DNA of 64,000 bases from Candidatus Adamsella avium (GCA_904420445.1 CAJFVJ010000001.1:767266-831265), one strand, 5' to 3'. Shown: positions 26,010 through 35,873, numbered from the stretch's first letter. Program-made: numbers and translations. Notes: a model not told the origin generated them from the sequence alone.

Positions 26010-27038
26010 CTATTTCAGATAAATTGTGAAGAATTTTTCTATCTTATCAAACGGAATTTTTTCGAGATTGTCATATAAGTCAACATGGTTTGCCCCGGGG
26101 ACAATATACAATTCTTTGTTTTCGCCTTTGAGCTTTTTGAAAGCATCTTCGCTGAAGTAGCGGCTGTGAGCTTTTTCTCCGTGTATCATCAACACAGCGT
26201 TTCTTATTTCACTGCTGTAGGCGAGTATTGGCATATTGATTAAGGACAGAGATGATGTTGTGTTCCAGCCGCCGTTTGAGCCGATTGAACGTTCATGGAA
26301 GCCTCTTTTGGTTTTATAGAAGCCTACATAATCTTTTACAAACTGCGGTTCATTGCCTGTCAATTTATCAGGCAGCCCCTGTGCTTTTGCATAAGTTCCG
26401 TTTTTGAAGTCTTCGGTTCTTTGTTTGTTGAGTTGTTTTTTGAGTTCATAACGAGCGTTTTCATCAACAGAATCATTATAGCCTTTTGCCGTAACACGTG
26501 TCATATCATACATTGTAACGGTGACTGTACCTTTGATTCTTGTATCTATTGCAGCAGCGTTTAATCCAAAACCGCCAAATCCGCAGATACCTATAATCCC
26601 TATTCTCTCAGGGTTAACATCTTTCAGAGTGCTTAAATAGTCAACTGCTGCACTGAAATCTTCCGTGTTTATATCAGGAGAAGCCACATCTCTCGGTTCT
26701 CCACCGCTTTCACCTGTGTAAGATGGGTCAAACGCTAAGGTTATAAAGCCTCGTTCTGCCATGGCTTGAGCATAACGCCCTGAAACCTGTTCTTTGACGG
26801 CTCCAAACGGACCAGATACAGCAATAGCCGGAAGTTTGTCTCCTTTTTTATCCTTCGGCGTGTACAAATCTCCCGTTAATTCTATACCGTATCTATTTTT
26901 GAAGTGAACTTTTTCTACATTAACTTTATCACTTTTCGGGAAAGTTTTATCCCAGTCGTTATTTTTTGCTGTTGCCATAGTTGTTCCTCCGATGATTAAT
27001 AAGAATAGTCCTGCAAAAATTATCAGTTTTTTTAGCAT
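26010..27038 (-). CDS. Exported alpha/beta hydrolase, dienelactone-hydrolase-like
   Basis: This 342-residue protein has an N-terminal signal peptide (LIIFAGLFLLIIGGTTMATA). The nucleophile elbow reads GICGFGG, so the nucleophile is Cys as in dienelactone hydrolases and not the more common Ser. An acid residue and a GANHVDLYD His motif near the C-terminus complete the triad. It is part of the operon with CMD-like and flavodoxin-like genes. The natural substrate is not known. Confidence 0.85.
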   Translation of the reverse strand: MLKKLIIFAGLFLLIIGGTTMATAKNNDWDKTFPKSDKVNVEKVHFKNRYGIELTGDLYTPKDKKGDKLPAIAVSGPFGAVKEQVSGRYAQAMAERGFITLAFDPSYTGESGGEPRDVASPDINTEDFSAAVDYLSTLKDVNPERIGIIGICGFGGFGLNAAAIDTRIKGTVTVTMYDMTRVTAKGYNDSVDENARYELKKQLNKQRTEDFKNGTYAKAQGLPDKLTGNEPQFVKDYVGFYKTKRGFHERSIGSNGGWNTTSSLSLINMPILAYSSEIRNAVLMIHGEKAHSRYFSEDAFKKLKGENKELYIVPGANHVDLYDNLEKIPFDKIEKFFTIYLK

Positions 27039-27053
27039 AAAAAATTCTCCGCC

Positions 27054-27596
27054 TTATACGTTTTGTCCTGCATTGTAGGATTCTTTCAATATTTCCGGAT
27101 GAGATTTGATGTCATCAGGCTGCTCTAGTCCGAAGCCTTTGATTACGCCTTTCAGGTTTGTTTTATCCATACATTCTATCCACCCGCTCAACCCTTTGAT
27201 TGTACCGTCAGCTGAATAATCTCCGCTGTCTGCCGCTGTTGCAATCAGGTAGATATCTCTGAATGAATAGTCATCTGCAAACAGTGAATTTGCCCTGTCA
27301 ATCATTGTCTTCATCTGTCCGCACATTTCATAATAATAAACAGGCGTTGCCCATACAATAACATCAGATGTTTTCATCTTTTCGACGATTTCAGGGGCAT
27401 CGTCATGTATTACACATTTTTTTGTTTTCTGGCAGGCAAGGCAGCCTTTGCAGAAGTTTATGTTTTTATCTGCAAGGTAAATTATTTCGCAGTTGTTTCC
27501 TGCGTCAGAAGCACCTTTTGCAAATTCCTGAGCTATTTGAGATGAGTTGCCGTTTTTTCTCGGACTTGTTGCAATGATTAGAACTTTTTTTGCCAT
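27054..27596 (-). CDS. Flavodoxin-like NAD(P)H-dependent FMN reductase
   Basis: This 180-residue cytoplasmic flavodoxin-fold protein has the loop ATSPRKNGNSSQ and a Cys cluster CKGCLACQKTKKC. The flavin contact is ATPVYYYEMCGQMKTMIDR. It is close in layout to the exported paralogue at 24452. It lies 3 bp after the acetyltransferase gene and 15 bp before the hydrolase. Confidence 0.88.
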   Translation of the reverse strand: MAKKVLIIATSPRKNGNSSQIAQEFAKGASDAGNNCEIIYLADKNINFCKGCLACQKTKKCVIHDDAPEIVEKMKTSDVIVWATPVYYYEMCGQMKTMIDRANSLFADDYSFRDIYLIATAADSGDYSADGTIKGLSGWIECMDKTNLKGVIKGFGLEQPDDIKSHPEILKESYNAGQNV

Positions 27597-27599
27597 TTT

Positions 27600-28175
27600 T
27601 TACTCCTCTGTTATATGTTTGATTACTTTTGCGGGGTTTCCTACAACGACTGTGTTTTTTGGGACATCTTTGACCACAACGCTTCCAGCGCCGATTATAG
27701 CATTATCTCCGACGCTGACTCCGGGGAGTATTGTTACGCTTGCTCCTATCCACACATTTTTGCCTATTTTTACAGGTTTTGGATGCAATGCCTGTCTTTT
27801 TGATGGTGATATGTCGTGATTCAGAGTTGTTATTATGACATTGTGACCTATCAAACAGCCGTCGTCGATGAATATCCCGCCTTGATCCTGAAACTTGCAC
27901 CCGGAGTTGATGAATACGTTCTTACCGACTGTGATGTTTTTTCCGCAGTCAGTATAAAAAGGAGGGAAAAGTCTGAAAGATTTGTCTACGTTTTTGCAGG
28001 TAAGTTTTGAGAAAATTTCGACAATTTCCTGCGGTGAGTGATATTTGTTGTTTAGCTCTGTTGTAATCTTCAAGGCTTGCTGGCTCAGCTCGTCAAAAAA
28101 AGACAGCATAGGAGAGCCTGCTTCAACTGTCTTGCCCGAGTTCATATATTCAAAAAAATCTTCGAGTGTGCTCAT
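27600..28175 (-). CDS. Maltose/galactoside-type O-acetyltransferase
   Basis: This 191-residue protein has a helical N-terminal Mac domain and a left-handed beta-helix of hexapeptide repeats. The repeats include GKNVWIGASVTILPGVSVGDNAIIGAGSVV. The catalytic His lies in TTLNHDI. It transfers acetyl from acetyl-CoA to a sugar or similar hydroxyl. It is the first gene of the minus-strand redox operon. Confidence 0.9.
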   Translation of the reverse strand: MSTLEDFFEYMNSGKTVEAGSPMLSFFDELSQQALKITTELNNKYHSPQEIVEIFSKLTCKNVDKSFRLFPPFYTDCGKNITVGKNVFINSGCKFQDQGGIFIDDGCLIGHNVIITTLNHDISPSKRQALHPKPVKIGKNVWIGASVTILPGVSVGDNAIIGAGSVVVKDVPKNTVVVGNPAKVIKHITEE

Positions 28176-28289
28176 AGTGATATTTTTACCAATTTTTCCA
28201 AGTATATTTATTATTCTTTATATTACATGAAATAGCAAATACTTATATTGTATTATATTTAATGCTTTTTAGGTATATATTATTGAATC

Positions 28290-28318
28290 TTGACATAATC
28301 AAACGTTTGTTTTATAAA
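28290..28318 (+). promoter_or_regulatory. Efflux-operon promoter with a palindromic operator in the spacer
   Basis: A near-consensus promoter has TTGACA (28290-28295), 17 bp and TATAAA (28313-28318). The spacer contains the perfect palindrome CAAACGTTTG (28300-28309). A TetR gene follows 28 bp later, so autoregulation of the whole operon is likely. Confidence 0.75.
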
Positions 28319-28346
28319 TTAATTATAGAAAAACCTGGGTTGTGTT

Positions 28347-28970
28347 ATGGAAAAGAATCGGGACGATAATTCGAAAAACAGAATTTTGGCTGCGGCTACA
28401 ACTCTTTTTGCAAAGAAAGGGTTTGACGGGACAAGCATTCGTGAAATATGCAAGGCAGCCGATGTCAATATCTGCATGATTTCTTACTACTGGGGCGGGA
28501 AACAGGAGCTTTATCAGGGGATTATTGATAACCTGATAGAAAATCAGATTGAATATTCAAAATCTTTTCTTGATTTAAATAAAAACCCTTATGATATGAC
28601 AAAAGAAGAATGCAGAGAACTTTTGTCAGAAGTTATGGACAAGTTTGTTGACTTTTTCTATACAAACATATCTTCTGATTTAATTGTTTTACTATTAAAA
28701 GAACAGCAAAAACCTGATTTTATTATAAATTCTCCTGTTTTTGATTGCATAAGAAGTATGGTTGCAAGGATTCTTGAAGTAGATAAAAATGACAGACTTG
28801 CTGTTTTTAAAATGCTTTTTATGCTATCACAAGTAAATTCACCGAGAATTCTGCCCGCATTTTCTTTGAGATTGTTAGGACAGGATGATTTTTGCGAAGA
28901 AGATATAAGAATTATTAAAGATAACTTAAAATCTTACATAAGCTCATTATCAAACGAAAAAGGGGAATAA
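28347..28970 (+). CDS. TetR/AcrR-family repressor of the efflux operon (CecR-like)
   Basis: This 207-residue protein has an N-terminal TetR HTH (about 10-57, TSIREICKAADVNICMISYYWGGKQELYQ). In E. coli a TetR regulator (CecR/YbiH) precedes the ybhGFSR efflux genes. Here the same order is seen with a TolC-like gene added. Its stop is directly followed by the channel gene start. Confidence 0.9.
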   Translation: MEKNRDDNSKNRILAAATTLFAKKGFDGTSIREICKAADVNICMISYYWGGKQELYQGIIDNLIENQIEYSKSFLDLNKNPYDMTKEECRELLSEVMDKFVDFFYTNISSDLIVLLLKEQQKPDFIINSPVFDCIRSMVARILEVDKNDRLAVFKMLFMLSQVNSPRILPAFSLRLLGQDDFCEEDIRIIKDNLKSYISSLSNEKGE

Positions 28971-30290
28971 ATGAATATTAAGAAAGCAGCCCTCACATTT
29001 ATATTGTTGTTATTCTCTCAAAGCTGTTTTGCAGTTGACGTTCAGGAACTCAACATAGATTTTTTCAACAAATTCAATGATGAACATTTAAGCTTCTATA
29101 TTCAGGAGGCATTGAATAACAATCACGACCTTAAAAAAACTGCACACGTTGTCGAACAATACAGACAGCAGACAAAATATTCACTCGGTCAGGAACTTCC
29201 TTCTTTGAGTGTAGGTGCAAATTATTTGGGGGTAAAAGTTCCCGAGCTTGATAATTTTCAGCTTAAGAAAAATGCATTTGTGCTCCCTTTTATCGCAAGT
29301 TATGAAGCTGATTTGCTCTTGAAAAACCGTGATAAAACAAGAGCAATAAAGAAAAGTTATGAAGCTGCAAAGTTTAATGAAAAAGCGGTTTATCTTGCGC
29401 TATTGAGCGATGTTGCAGCTGTTTATACAAATATTTTGCGCTATGATGATTTGATTGAAAATCAGGAAGAACTTCTGAAAATACAAGAAGAAATTCTAAA
29501 CCGCAACAACAAAAAGTTTGAATACGGTGTCATAAATTTGACAGATTTGAATAACGCAAAAAAGAGTGTTGAAGCATCAAAAAGCACGCTTGAAAATCTG
29601 AAAAAAGAAAGAGAAACAGCAGTTATGCAACTTGCAGTGCTGATAGGAAATTCTGCTGCAAACACTGCAAATATGAAATTCGGCAATTTTGATAGTTTTG
29701 AATACTCGGGAGATATTCCGAAGGAAGTCAGTTCTGATATAATTTTTGCCCGCCCTGATGTCAAGGCTGCTGAGGCAAATCTTGAGAAAGCACAAATTGA
29801 TGTGAGGGTGGCCAAAAAAGAATTTTTCCCGAGATTCAATATTGTAGGTGTTTGGGCGTTTAATACTATTGCTCCCGGGTCATTTTTTTCATGGGAATCT
29901 TCTCTTGCTGCTATTCTTGCAGGTGCAACGCAGGATATATTTAAAGGCGGTATGAAAGTTGCCAGACTGAAAATGCAAAAAGCAAAATATGAAGAACTCT
30001 TTGAAGATTATAACCAAACAAATCTTGAAGCAGTAAAAGAAGTGAATACCTCACTGTGCATAATCAAACATGACAAACAGGTAGAAGCTAACACAAAGTC
30101 TGAACTCGAATATGAACGGCAAAATTTTGGAAATGCAGAAAAGAAACTCAATCAAGGTGTCATTTCTGTTCCTGAATATCTTGTTGCCAAAACAAAATTT
30201 CTTGAGTCGCAGACAAATTTTACGCAAGCAAAAACTCAGAGAATTATTAACTATTTTACACTCTATAAAGCCGTTGGAGGTCAACTATGA
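28971..30290 (+). CDS. TolC-like outer-membrane efflux protein
   Basis: This 439-residue protein has a signal peptide (ALTFILLLFSQSCFA) and two outer-membrane-efflux (OEP) repeats rich in long helices (about 50-210 and 240-435). It has the usual VxxARPDVKAAEANLEKAQ-type segment of RND/ABC channel proteins. It would provide the outer-membrane exit for the ABC-2 pump encoded downstream. It overlaps the adaptor gene by 4 bp. Confidence 0.93.
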   Translation: MNIKKAALTFILLLFSQSCFAVDVQELNIDFFNKFNDEHLSFYIQEALNNNHDLKKTAHVVEQYRQQTKYSLGQELPSLSVGANYLGVKVPELDNFQLKKNAFVLPFIASYEADLLLKNRDKTRAIKKSYEAAKFNEKAVYLALLSDVAAVYTNILRYDDLIENQEELLKIQEEILNRNNKKFEYGVINLTDLNNAKKSVEASKSTLENLKKERETAVMQLAVLIGNSAANTANMKFGNFDSFEYSGDIPKEVSSDIIFARPDVKAAEANLEKAQIDVRVAKKEFFPRFNIVGVWAFNTIAPGSFFSWESSLAAILAGATQDIFKGGMKVARLKMQKAKYEELFEDYNQTNLEAVKEVNTSLCIIKHDKQVEANTKSELEYERQNFGNAEKKLNQGVISVPEYLVAKTKFLESQTNFTQAKTQRIINYFTLYKAVGGQL

Positions 30291-31150
30291 AGAAGAAATC
30301 AGCAGTTATAATATTATTGCTATTGATAATTTTTGCGCTTGCAGGCTTTTGGTATATTAAACAAAGCCGGTTAAATAATGAACTCACACTTTACGGCAAT
30401 ATAGAAATCAGGCAGGTGGATTTGAGTTTTCAGGTCGCAGGCAGGATTGAAAAACTGCTCAAGGAAGAAGGCGATACGGTGAAAGCTGGAGAGCTTCTTG
30501 CGGTTATGGATGATAAGGATTACCGCTCAAATCTTGAAAAAGCGGAAGCTGAGGTTGAAAAAACTCTTGCGATAAAATCGGATGCCGACTCAAAATTTGA
30601 ACGCAACGCACCGCTTGCAGATGATAATACAATATCAAAACAGGATTACGATACCCTTTTAAACAACAAAAACAGGTCAAAAGCTGACTATGATGCGGCG
30701 GTTGCACAGAAAAATTTTGCGAAAAACCAGCTTGATTATACAAGAATTTATGCACCGGAAGAAGGTATTGTTATGATTAGAGTTCAAGAACCCGGAGCAA
30801 ATGTCGCAAAAGGGCAGCCTGTTTATACAATGGCAAAGACAAAACCTGTCTGGGTGAGAGCTTATGTAAACGAAACAGACCTCGGAAACATCAAATACGG
30901 ACAGGAGGTAAAAGTATTTACCGACACTGTTGACCCGAAAACAGGTAAAAAGCGGGAATATAAAGGGCAGGTCGGATATATTTCACCTGTTGCCGAGTTC
31001 ACCCCGAAAACTGTTCAATCAACAGATATTAGAACCAACCTTGTTTATCGCATAAGAGTTTATATCTATGATATTGATGAGTATTTGAGGCAGGGTATGC
31101 CGGTCACAATAAAAGTTGATTTAAGCAGCGAGGGTAAAGCTCTTAAATGA
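30287..31150 (+). CDS. ybhG: HlyD/YbhG-type membrane-fusion protein
   Basis: This 287-residue protein has an N-terminal membrane anchor (AVIILLLLIIFALAGFWYI), a lipoyl-like half (LSFQVAGRIEKLLKEEGDTVKAGE), a helical hairpin (about 80-150) and a beta-barrel domain. It bridges inner-membrane pump and outer-membrane channel. It overlaps the ATPase gene by 4 bp. The symbol rests on gene order and size. Confidence 0.9.
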   Translation: MKKKSAVIILLLLIIFALAGFWYIKQSRLNNELTLYGNIEIRQVDLSFQVAGRIEKLLKEEGDTVKAGELLAVMDDKDYRSNLEKAEAEVEKTLAIKSDADSKFERNAPLADDNTISKQDYDTLLNNKNRSKADYDAAVAQKNFAKNQLDYTRIYAPEEGIVMIRVQEPGANVAKGQPVYTMAKTKPVWVRAYVNETDLGNIKYGQEVKVFTDTVDPKTGKKREYKGQVGYISPVAEFTPKTVQSTDIRTNLVYRIRVYIYDIDEYLRQGMPVTIKVDLSSEGKALK

Positions 31151-32631
31151 ACGCAGTTGAGATAACGAATTTAACGAAAACTTTCGGTTCAACTACTGCT
31201 CTTGATAACCTCTCTTTGAATATTGAAAAAGGTAAAATCACAGGACTAATCGGGGCGGACGGAGCAGGAAAAACAACGTTATTAAGGACAATTATAGGGC
31301 TTTTAGTGCCAAATAACGGCAATATTTCAACGCTCGGTTACAATCCTGTTGTGCAGAAAGAAGAATTGACTCCGTATATCGGATATATGCCGCAAAAGTT
31401 CGGACTTTATGAGGACTTGACGGTTATTGAGAATTTATCGCTTTATGCTGACTTAAAAAATGTTCCTCATGATTTTGAAAAGATGTTAGAGTTTACCAAA
31501 CTCGCACCGTTTCAAGACAGACTTGCAGGTGCATTATCAGGCGGTATGAAACAGAAACTCGGGCTTGCCTGCACACTGCTCGGAAATCCTGAATTTTTGC
31601 TTCTTGATGAACCTTCTGTCGGCGTTGACCCGATTTCACGCAGAGATTTAATGAAGATGGTGCGGGATATGATTAACCCTCAAACTACAGTCCTCTGGTC
31701 AACCGCATATCTTGATGAAGCTCATAGTTTTGACACTGCTGTTGTCATTGATGAAGGCAAAGTAATTTATGCCGGAAATCCGCATGATTTAGCTCCGACA
31801 GCACAAGAATTTGAAAACAAAGTAATAGAGCTTATGGGCGGATATAAACGGGAAGAATCCTTGATTGCAAAAAATTACGATTATAAAGCCTCAGAAGTTG
31901 ACTTAACCGTTGAAGCTGACAACCTCGAAAAGTGTTACGGAAAGTTTTATGCGGTTAAAAATAACACGTTTAAAATCAAAAAAGGAGAGATTTTCGGACT
32001 TTTAGGTCCTAATGGTGCAGGAAAATCAACTTCTTTCAAAATGATGTGCGGACTTGCCCGCCCGACAAATGGAACCGCAAGAATTATGGGAATAGATATA
32101 ACAAAAGAACCAGAAAAAGCCCGCTCAAATCTCGGATATATGGCACAGAAATTCTCGCTTTACGGAAGTCTTACGGTTAGGGAAAATCTTGAATTTTTTG
32201 CCTCTGCTTACGGTATAGGATTTAGAAACAGGATATCTAGAGTTGAAGAGATTATTGATGTGTTTGGTTTGAAGAATTATGCTGACCAGAAAAGCGAGCA
32301 GCTGCCATTGGGCTTAAAACAAAGGCTTTCAATGGCTTGTGCTTTAATTCACAATCCGCCTGTTTTGTTTCTCGATGAGCCGACATCAGGTGTTGATGTG
32401 ATTACAAGACGTGATTTCTGGAATCATATAACATCCCTTGCAAAAAAGGGGGTAACAATACTTGTTACTACACACTTTATGGACGAAGCCGAATACTGTG
32501 ACAGAATAAGCCTTTTTTATAAAGGTGAAACGATTGCTCTTGGAACCCCGCAGGAATTAAAAAACAAAGCTCGAGCTTCTACTATGGAAGAAACCTTTAT
32601 AACTTTGATAAAGGAGAGTGAAAAAGAATGA
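31147..32631 (+). CDS. ybhF: Double ABC ATPase of an ABC-2 exporter (YbhF-like)
   Basis: This 494-residue protein has two ABC domains. The first has Walker A GADGAGKTT, signature LSGGMKQ and Walker B LLDEPSVGVD. The second has GPNGAGKST, a degenerate signature LPLGLKQ and FLDEPTSGVD. The fused arrangement matches YbhF, though E. coli YbhF is longer (about 578). It powers the two permeases that follow, with 4-bp overlaps on both sides. Confidence 0.92.
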   Translation: MNAVEITNLTKTFGSTTALDNLSLNIEKGKITGLIGADGAGKTTLLRTIIGLLVPNNGNISTLGYNPVVQKEELTPYIGYMPQKFGLYEDLTVIENLSLYADLKNVPHDFEKMLEFTKLAPFQDRLAGALSGGMKQKLGLACTLLGNPEFLLLDEPSVGVDPISRRDLMKMVRDMINPQTTVLWSTAYLDEAHSFDTAVVIDEGKVIYAGNPHDLAPTAQEFENKVIELMGGYKREESLIAKNYDYKASEVDLTVEADNLEKCYGKFYAVKNNTFKIKKGEIFGLLGPNGAGKSTSFKMMCGLARPTNGTARIMGIDITKEPEKARSNLGYMAQKFSLYGSLTVRENLEFFASAYGIGFRNRISRVEEIIDVFGLKNYADQKSEQLPLGLKQRLSMACALIHNPPVLFLDEPTSGVDVITRRDFWNHITSLAKKGVTILVTTHFMDEAEYCDRISLFYKGETIALGTPQELKNKARASTMEETFITLIKESEKE

Positions 32632-33797
32632 GAATACTTTTGGCACTCATAAATAAAGAAATCAAACAGATTTTGCGTGACCCGAGCAGTATAATAATCG
32701 CATTCATACTGCCGTTAATCTCAATAACAATTTACATGTACGGGATAAACTTGGACTCTGCTAAAATTACAATGGGAATAAAAAATGATGACCCGAACCC
32801 TGAAGTTTCAACACTTGTAAAATCTTTCGGACACAGCAAGTATGTTAATTCAATCTATTTTGATAATGTAAAAGATATTGAAACAGCCATACTCCGCTCA
32901 AAAATAAAAGGAGCTGTAATAATCCCGAATGACTTTTCAACAAAATTGTCCAGAGGACAAAAAGCTGATTTACTGATTATTACGGATGGTTCAGAGGTTA
33001 ATACGGCAAATTATGTTCAAAGTTATGCAACAGCTATTGCAAATAGCTGGCTTGCTTCAAGCAAATATGCTTCTTCAATCAAACCTCCTGCAATTAATGC
33101 GCAAATCCGCACCTGGTACAATCCTGATTTGGACAGCCATTATTTTATTGTCCCCGGGTCAATCGCAATCACAATGACTTTAATCGGTATTTTATTAACC
33201 TCGCTTGTTGTAGCCCGTGAATGGGAAAGGGGAACTATGGAAGCTATGCTTTCAACCTCCGTAAAAGCAATTCACATAGTTCTTGGGAAATACATACCGT
33301 ATTTTATTCTTGGTATGCTCTCGCTTGCGTTTAATATTTTCCTCTGTGTGGTAGTTTTTCAAATACCGTTTAGAGGAAGTTATCTTGTTTTATTTGGATT
33401 AAGCGGGTTATTTCTTTTTACATCACTCGGTATAGGGTTAAATATTTCGTCAGCTTTGAAAAATCAATTTCTTGCAAGCATGGTCTCATTAGGCGTCGGA
33501 TTTCTGCCTGCATTAATGCTTTCAGGACTAATGTTTCCCATAAATTCCATGCCTGTATTCTTTCAGCACCTGACAAGAGTTTTGCCGCCGAGATATTATG
33601 TTTCATTTATAGAAAGTGAATTTATGGCAGGCGGTGTTGCAAGTATCAGGTTAGAAAATGCGATATATCTTACACTTTTAGGGCTGCTGTTTTTTGCCGT
33701 TGTTTGCAAAAATACATCTATGAGATTGGAAAAAGTTTCTACTCATCCTGTATATGAGGGCAGCATTAAAAGGCAAGGAGCAAATAAAGATGATTAG
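32628..33797 (+). CDS. ybhS: ABC-2 type permease (YbhS-like)
   Basis: This 389-residue protein has one N-terminal membrane segment, a periplasmic domain of about 150 residues, and five C-terminal membrane segments. The REWERGTMEAMLSTSV motif is conserved in this permease family. It forms a heterodimer with the next gene product by analogy to YbhS-YbhR. Confidence 0.9.
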   Translation: MRILLALINKEIKQILRDPSSIIIAFILPLISITIYMYGINLDSAKITMGIKNDDPNPEVSTLVKSFGHSKYVNSIYFDNVKDIETAILRSKIKGAVIIPNDFSTKLSRGQKADLLIITDGSEVNTANYVQSYATAIANSWLASSKYASSIKPPAINAQIRTWYNPDLDSHYFIVPGSIAITMTLIGILLTSLVVAREWERGTMEAMLSTSVKAIHIVLGKYIPYFILGMLSLAFNIFLCVVVFQIPFRGSYLVLFGLSGLFLFTSLGIGLNISSALKNQFLASMVSLGVGFLPALMLSGLMFPINSMPVFFQHLTRVLPPRYYVSFIESEFMAGGVASIRLENAIYLTLLGLLFFAVVCKNTSMRLEKVSTHPVYEGSIKRQGANKDD

Positions 33798-34905
33798 AGA
33801 TTTTCTCAGACGTGTTATGGCGCTTATAAAAAAAGAATTTATAACAATCTGGAATGACCCGAAAACAAAAGGGATAATAATCGGTCTGCCTTTAATGCAA
33901 TTATTGATATTTGCAAACGCAGTTACAATGGAGGTTAAAAACATTGATGTCGTAACGTTTGACCAATCAAAAACCGTTGAATCACGTGAACTGCTATCAA
34001 GATTTGAAAATTCTCCGAGGTTCAGAAAATTCTATTATGTAGATAATATGTCTGACTTTAAAAATAAACTGGACACACAGAAAGTTCAAATCGGTTTGTT
34101 GATAAATAATGACTTTTCAAGAAATATTAAATCTGGCAAAACAGCTTCCGTGCAAGTAGTTGCAGACGGCAGGCAGACAAATTCCGCTTCTATTGCTTCA
34201 GGTTATGCTTCGCAAATCATTACTCAATACGGAGCAGAACTCTCTTCACAAAGTGATGAGGCGGGGATTAAGCCCTCTGTAAGGAACTGGTTTAATCCGA
34301 ATCTTGAATATAAGTGGTTTATTCTAACTGTCATCCTTGCAATGTTATCTCTTGTGACAACACTAATCCTGACTGCATTATCAATAGCACGGGAAAGAGA
34401 ACTCGGAACATTTGACCAGCTTATCGTAAGCCCATTATCTTCGTTTGAAATCCTGCTTGGCAAATCAATTCCGCCGTTAATTATTGCAATGACCTTAACT
34501 ATGGTAATGGCAGGGATAATTATTGCATTTTTCCATATTCCTTTTGCCGGTTCATTTATTCTGTTTATGATATCAATATTTATTTCGCTTCTTGCAATAG
34601 TTGGAGTCGGATTATTTATTTCAGCAATCTGTAACACTCAGCAGCAGGCAATATTAAGTGTAATGACTTTTATGATGCCAGCCGTGCTTTTATCAGGCTT
34701 TATATCTCCGATAGAAGATATGCCTTTATTCTGGCAATTAATAACATGGTTAAACCCTGTGAGGTTTTTCATGCAGCTTACAAGAGGCATTGTATTAAAA
34801 GGAATGGGACTTGAAGATGTAATCGTAAATCTTATCCCGCTTGTTATTATAGCTTCAATCACTCTAACACTTGCAGGCAGAACGTTTAAAAGAAAACTGG
34901 GTTAG
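33790..34905 (+). CDS. ybhR: ABC-2 type permease (YbhR-like)
   Basis: About 371 residues with the same topology as the previous permease: an N-terminal segment, a large periplasmic domain and a C-terminal membrane block. It carries the ARERELGTFDQLIVSPL motif. ATG 33790 is preferred (AAGGAG just upstream) over the in-frame ATG at 33754 inside the previous gene. It is the last gene of the efflux operon. Confidence 0.9.
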   Translation: MIRDFLRRVMALIKKEFITIWNDPKTKGIIIGLPLMQLLIFANAVTMEVKNIDVVTFDQSKTVESRELLSRFENSPRFRKFYYVDNMSDFKNKLDTQKVQIGLLINNDFSRNIKSGKTASVQVVADGRQTNSASIASGYASQIITQYGAELSSQSDEAGIKPSVRNWFNPNLEYKWFILTVILAMLSLVTTLILTALSIARERELGTFDQLIVSPLSSFEILLGKSIPPLIIAMTLTMVMAGIIIAFFHIPFAGSFILFMISIFISLLAIVGVGLFISAICNTQQQAILSVMTFMMPAVLLSGFISPIEDMPLFWQLITWLNPVRFFMQLTRGIVLKGMGLEDVIVNLIPLVIIASITLTLAGRTFKRKLG

Positions 34906-34961
34906 AAAAGAAAATTTGTGATATAGTTCATATATTGATTTTTGAAAACAGGCGGTGCGGT

Positions 34962-35822
34962 ATGGCAAAATCGACGGTGTATTTTACGAAAGAAATTTCT
35001 TCAGATAGTCTTTTAAGAATTTATAGAACTCTAGGCGTGCAGCTGAAAGAGAAAGTTGCCGTAAAACTTTCTACCGGAGAACCTGGAGGACACAATTTTT
35101 TGCAGCCGGGTATGATAAAAGAACTCGTAAAAGAAGTTAACGGAACGATTGTTGAGTGCAACACAGCATATGGCGGTCCGAGAAGCAAAACAAAATCACA
35201 CTGGGAGGTTATGAAAAAACATGGCTTTCTTGAGATAGCTCCCTGTGATATTATGGACGGCGAAAAAGAGATAGCTCTTGAAATCATCGGAGGAAAACAT
35301 CTGAAACAAAATTTTGTCGGAGCGAATTTGCAAAATTATAAGTCTATTTTGATGTTATCGCATTTTAAGGGACATGTTATGGGAGGTTTTGGCGGTGCGC
35401 TCAAAAATATGTCTATCGGAATTGCCTCTGCTCATGGCAAATCACAGATACACAATGCAGGTGGTTTTATAGGAATATCAAAACAAAATGCCTTTCTTGA
35501 AGCAATGGCTGAGGCGTGTAAATCAGTGGTTGATTATATGGGAAGCGAGAATATTGTCTATATCAATGTGGCAAACAGACTGTCCGTTGACTGTGATTGT
35601 GATTCAAATCCGGCAGAACCAAAGATGGCAGATATAGGCATTTTTGCTTCGACTGACCCTGTCGCTGTTGATCAGGCGTGCGTTGATGCTGTTTATCGCT
35701 CGCCTGATGAAGGGAAAAAGGATTTAATCAAACGCATAGAGTCAAGAAACGGCATTCATACTATTGAGGTTGCAGAAACACTCGGTTTAGGCAGCAGAGA
35801 ATATGAAATTGTTGAGATATAA
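34962..35822 (+). CDS. DUF362-domain protein
   Basis: About 286 residues. A DUF362-type domain is seen with VAVKLSTGEPGGHNFL near the start and SHFKGHVMGGFGGALKNMSIGIAS in the middle. Family members are often fused to ferredoxin domains, but no cysteine-rich cluster is visible here. Its function is unknown. The in-frame ATG at 34935 is also possible, but MAKSTVYFTKE looks like the natural start. Confidence 0.88.
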   Translation: MAKSTVYFTKEISSDSLLRIYRTLGVQLKEKVAVKLSTGEPGGHNFLQPGMIKELVKEVNGTIVECNTAYGGPRSKTKSHWEVMKKHGFLEIAPCDIMDGEKEIALEIIGGKHLKQNFVGANLQNYKSILMLSHFKGHVMGGFGGALKNMSIGIASAHGKSQIHNAGGFIGISKQNAFLEAMAEACKSVVDYMGSENIVYINVANRLSVDCDCDSNPAEPKMADIGIFASTDPVAVDQACVDAVYRSPDEGKKDLIKRIESRNGIHTIEVAETLGLGSREYEIVEI

Positions 35823-35852
35823 AATATACGAAGTTTTGTTATAAAAACAAAA

Positions 35853-35873
35853 AACTAAGCATAGAGCTTAGTT
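35853..35873. terminator. Weak hairpin after the DUF362 gene
   Basis: AACTAAGC pairs with GCTTAGTT across a 5-nt loop, but only a short, interrupted T-stretch follows, so termination is uncertain. Confidence 0.4.
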
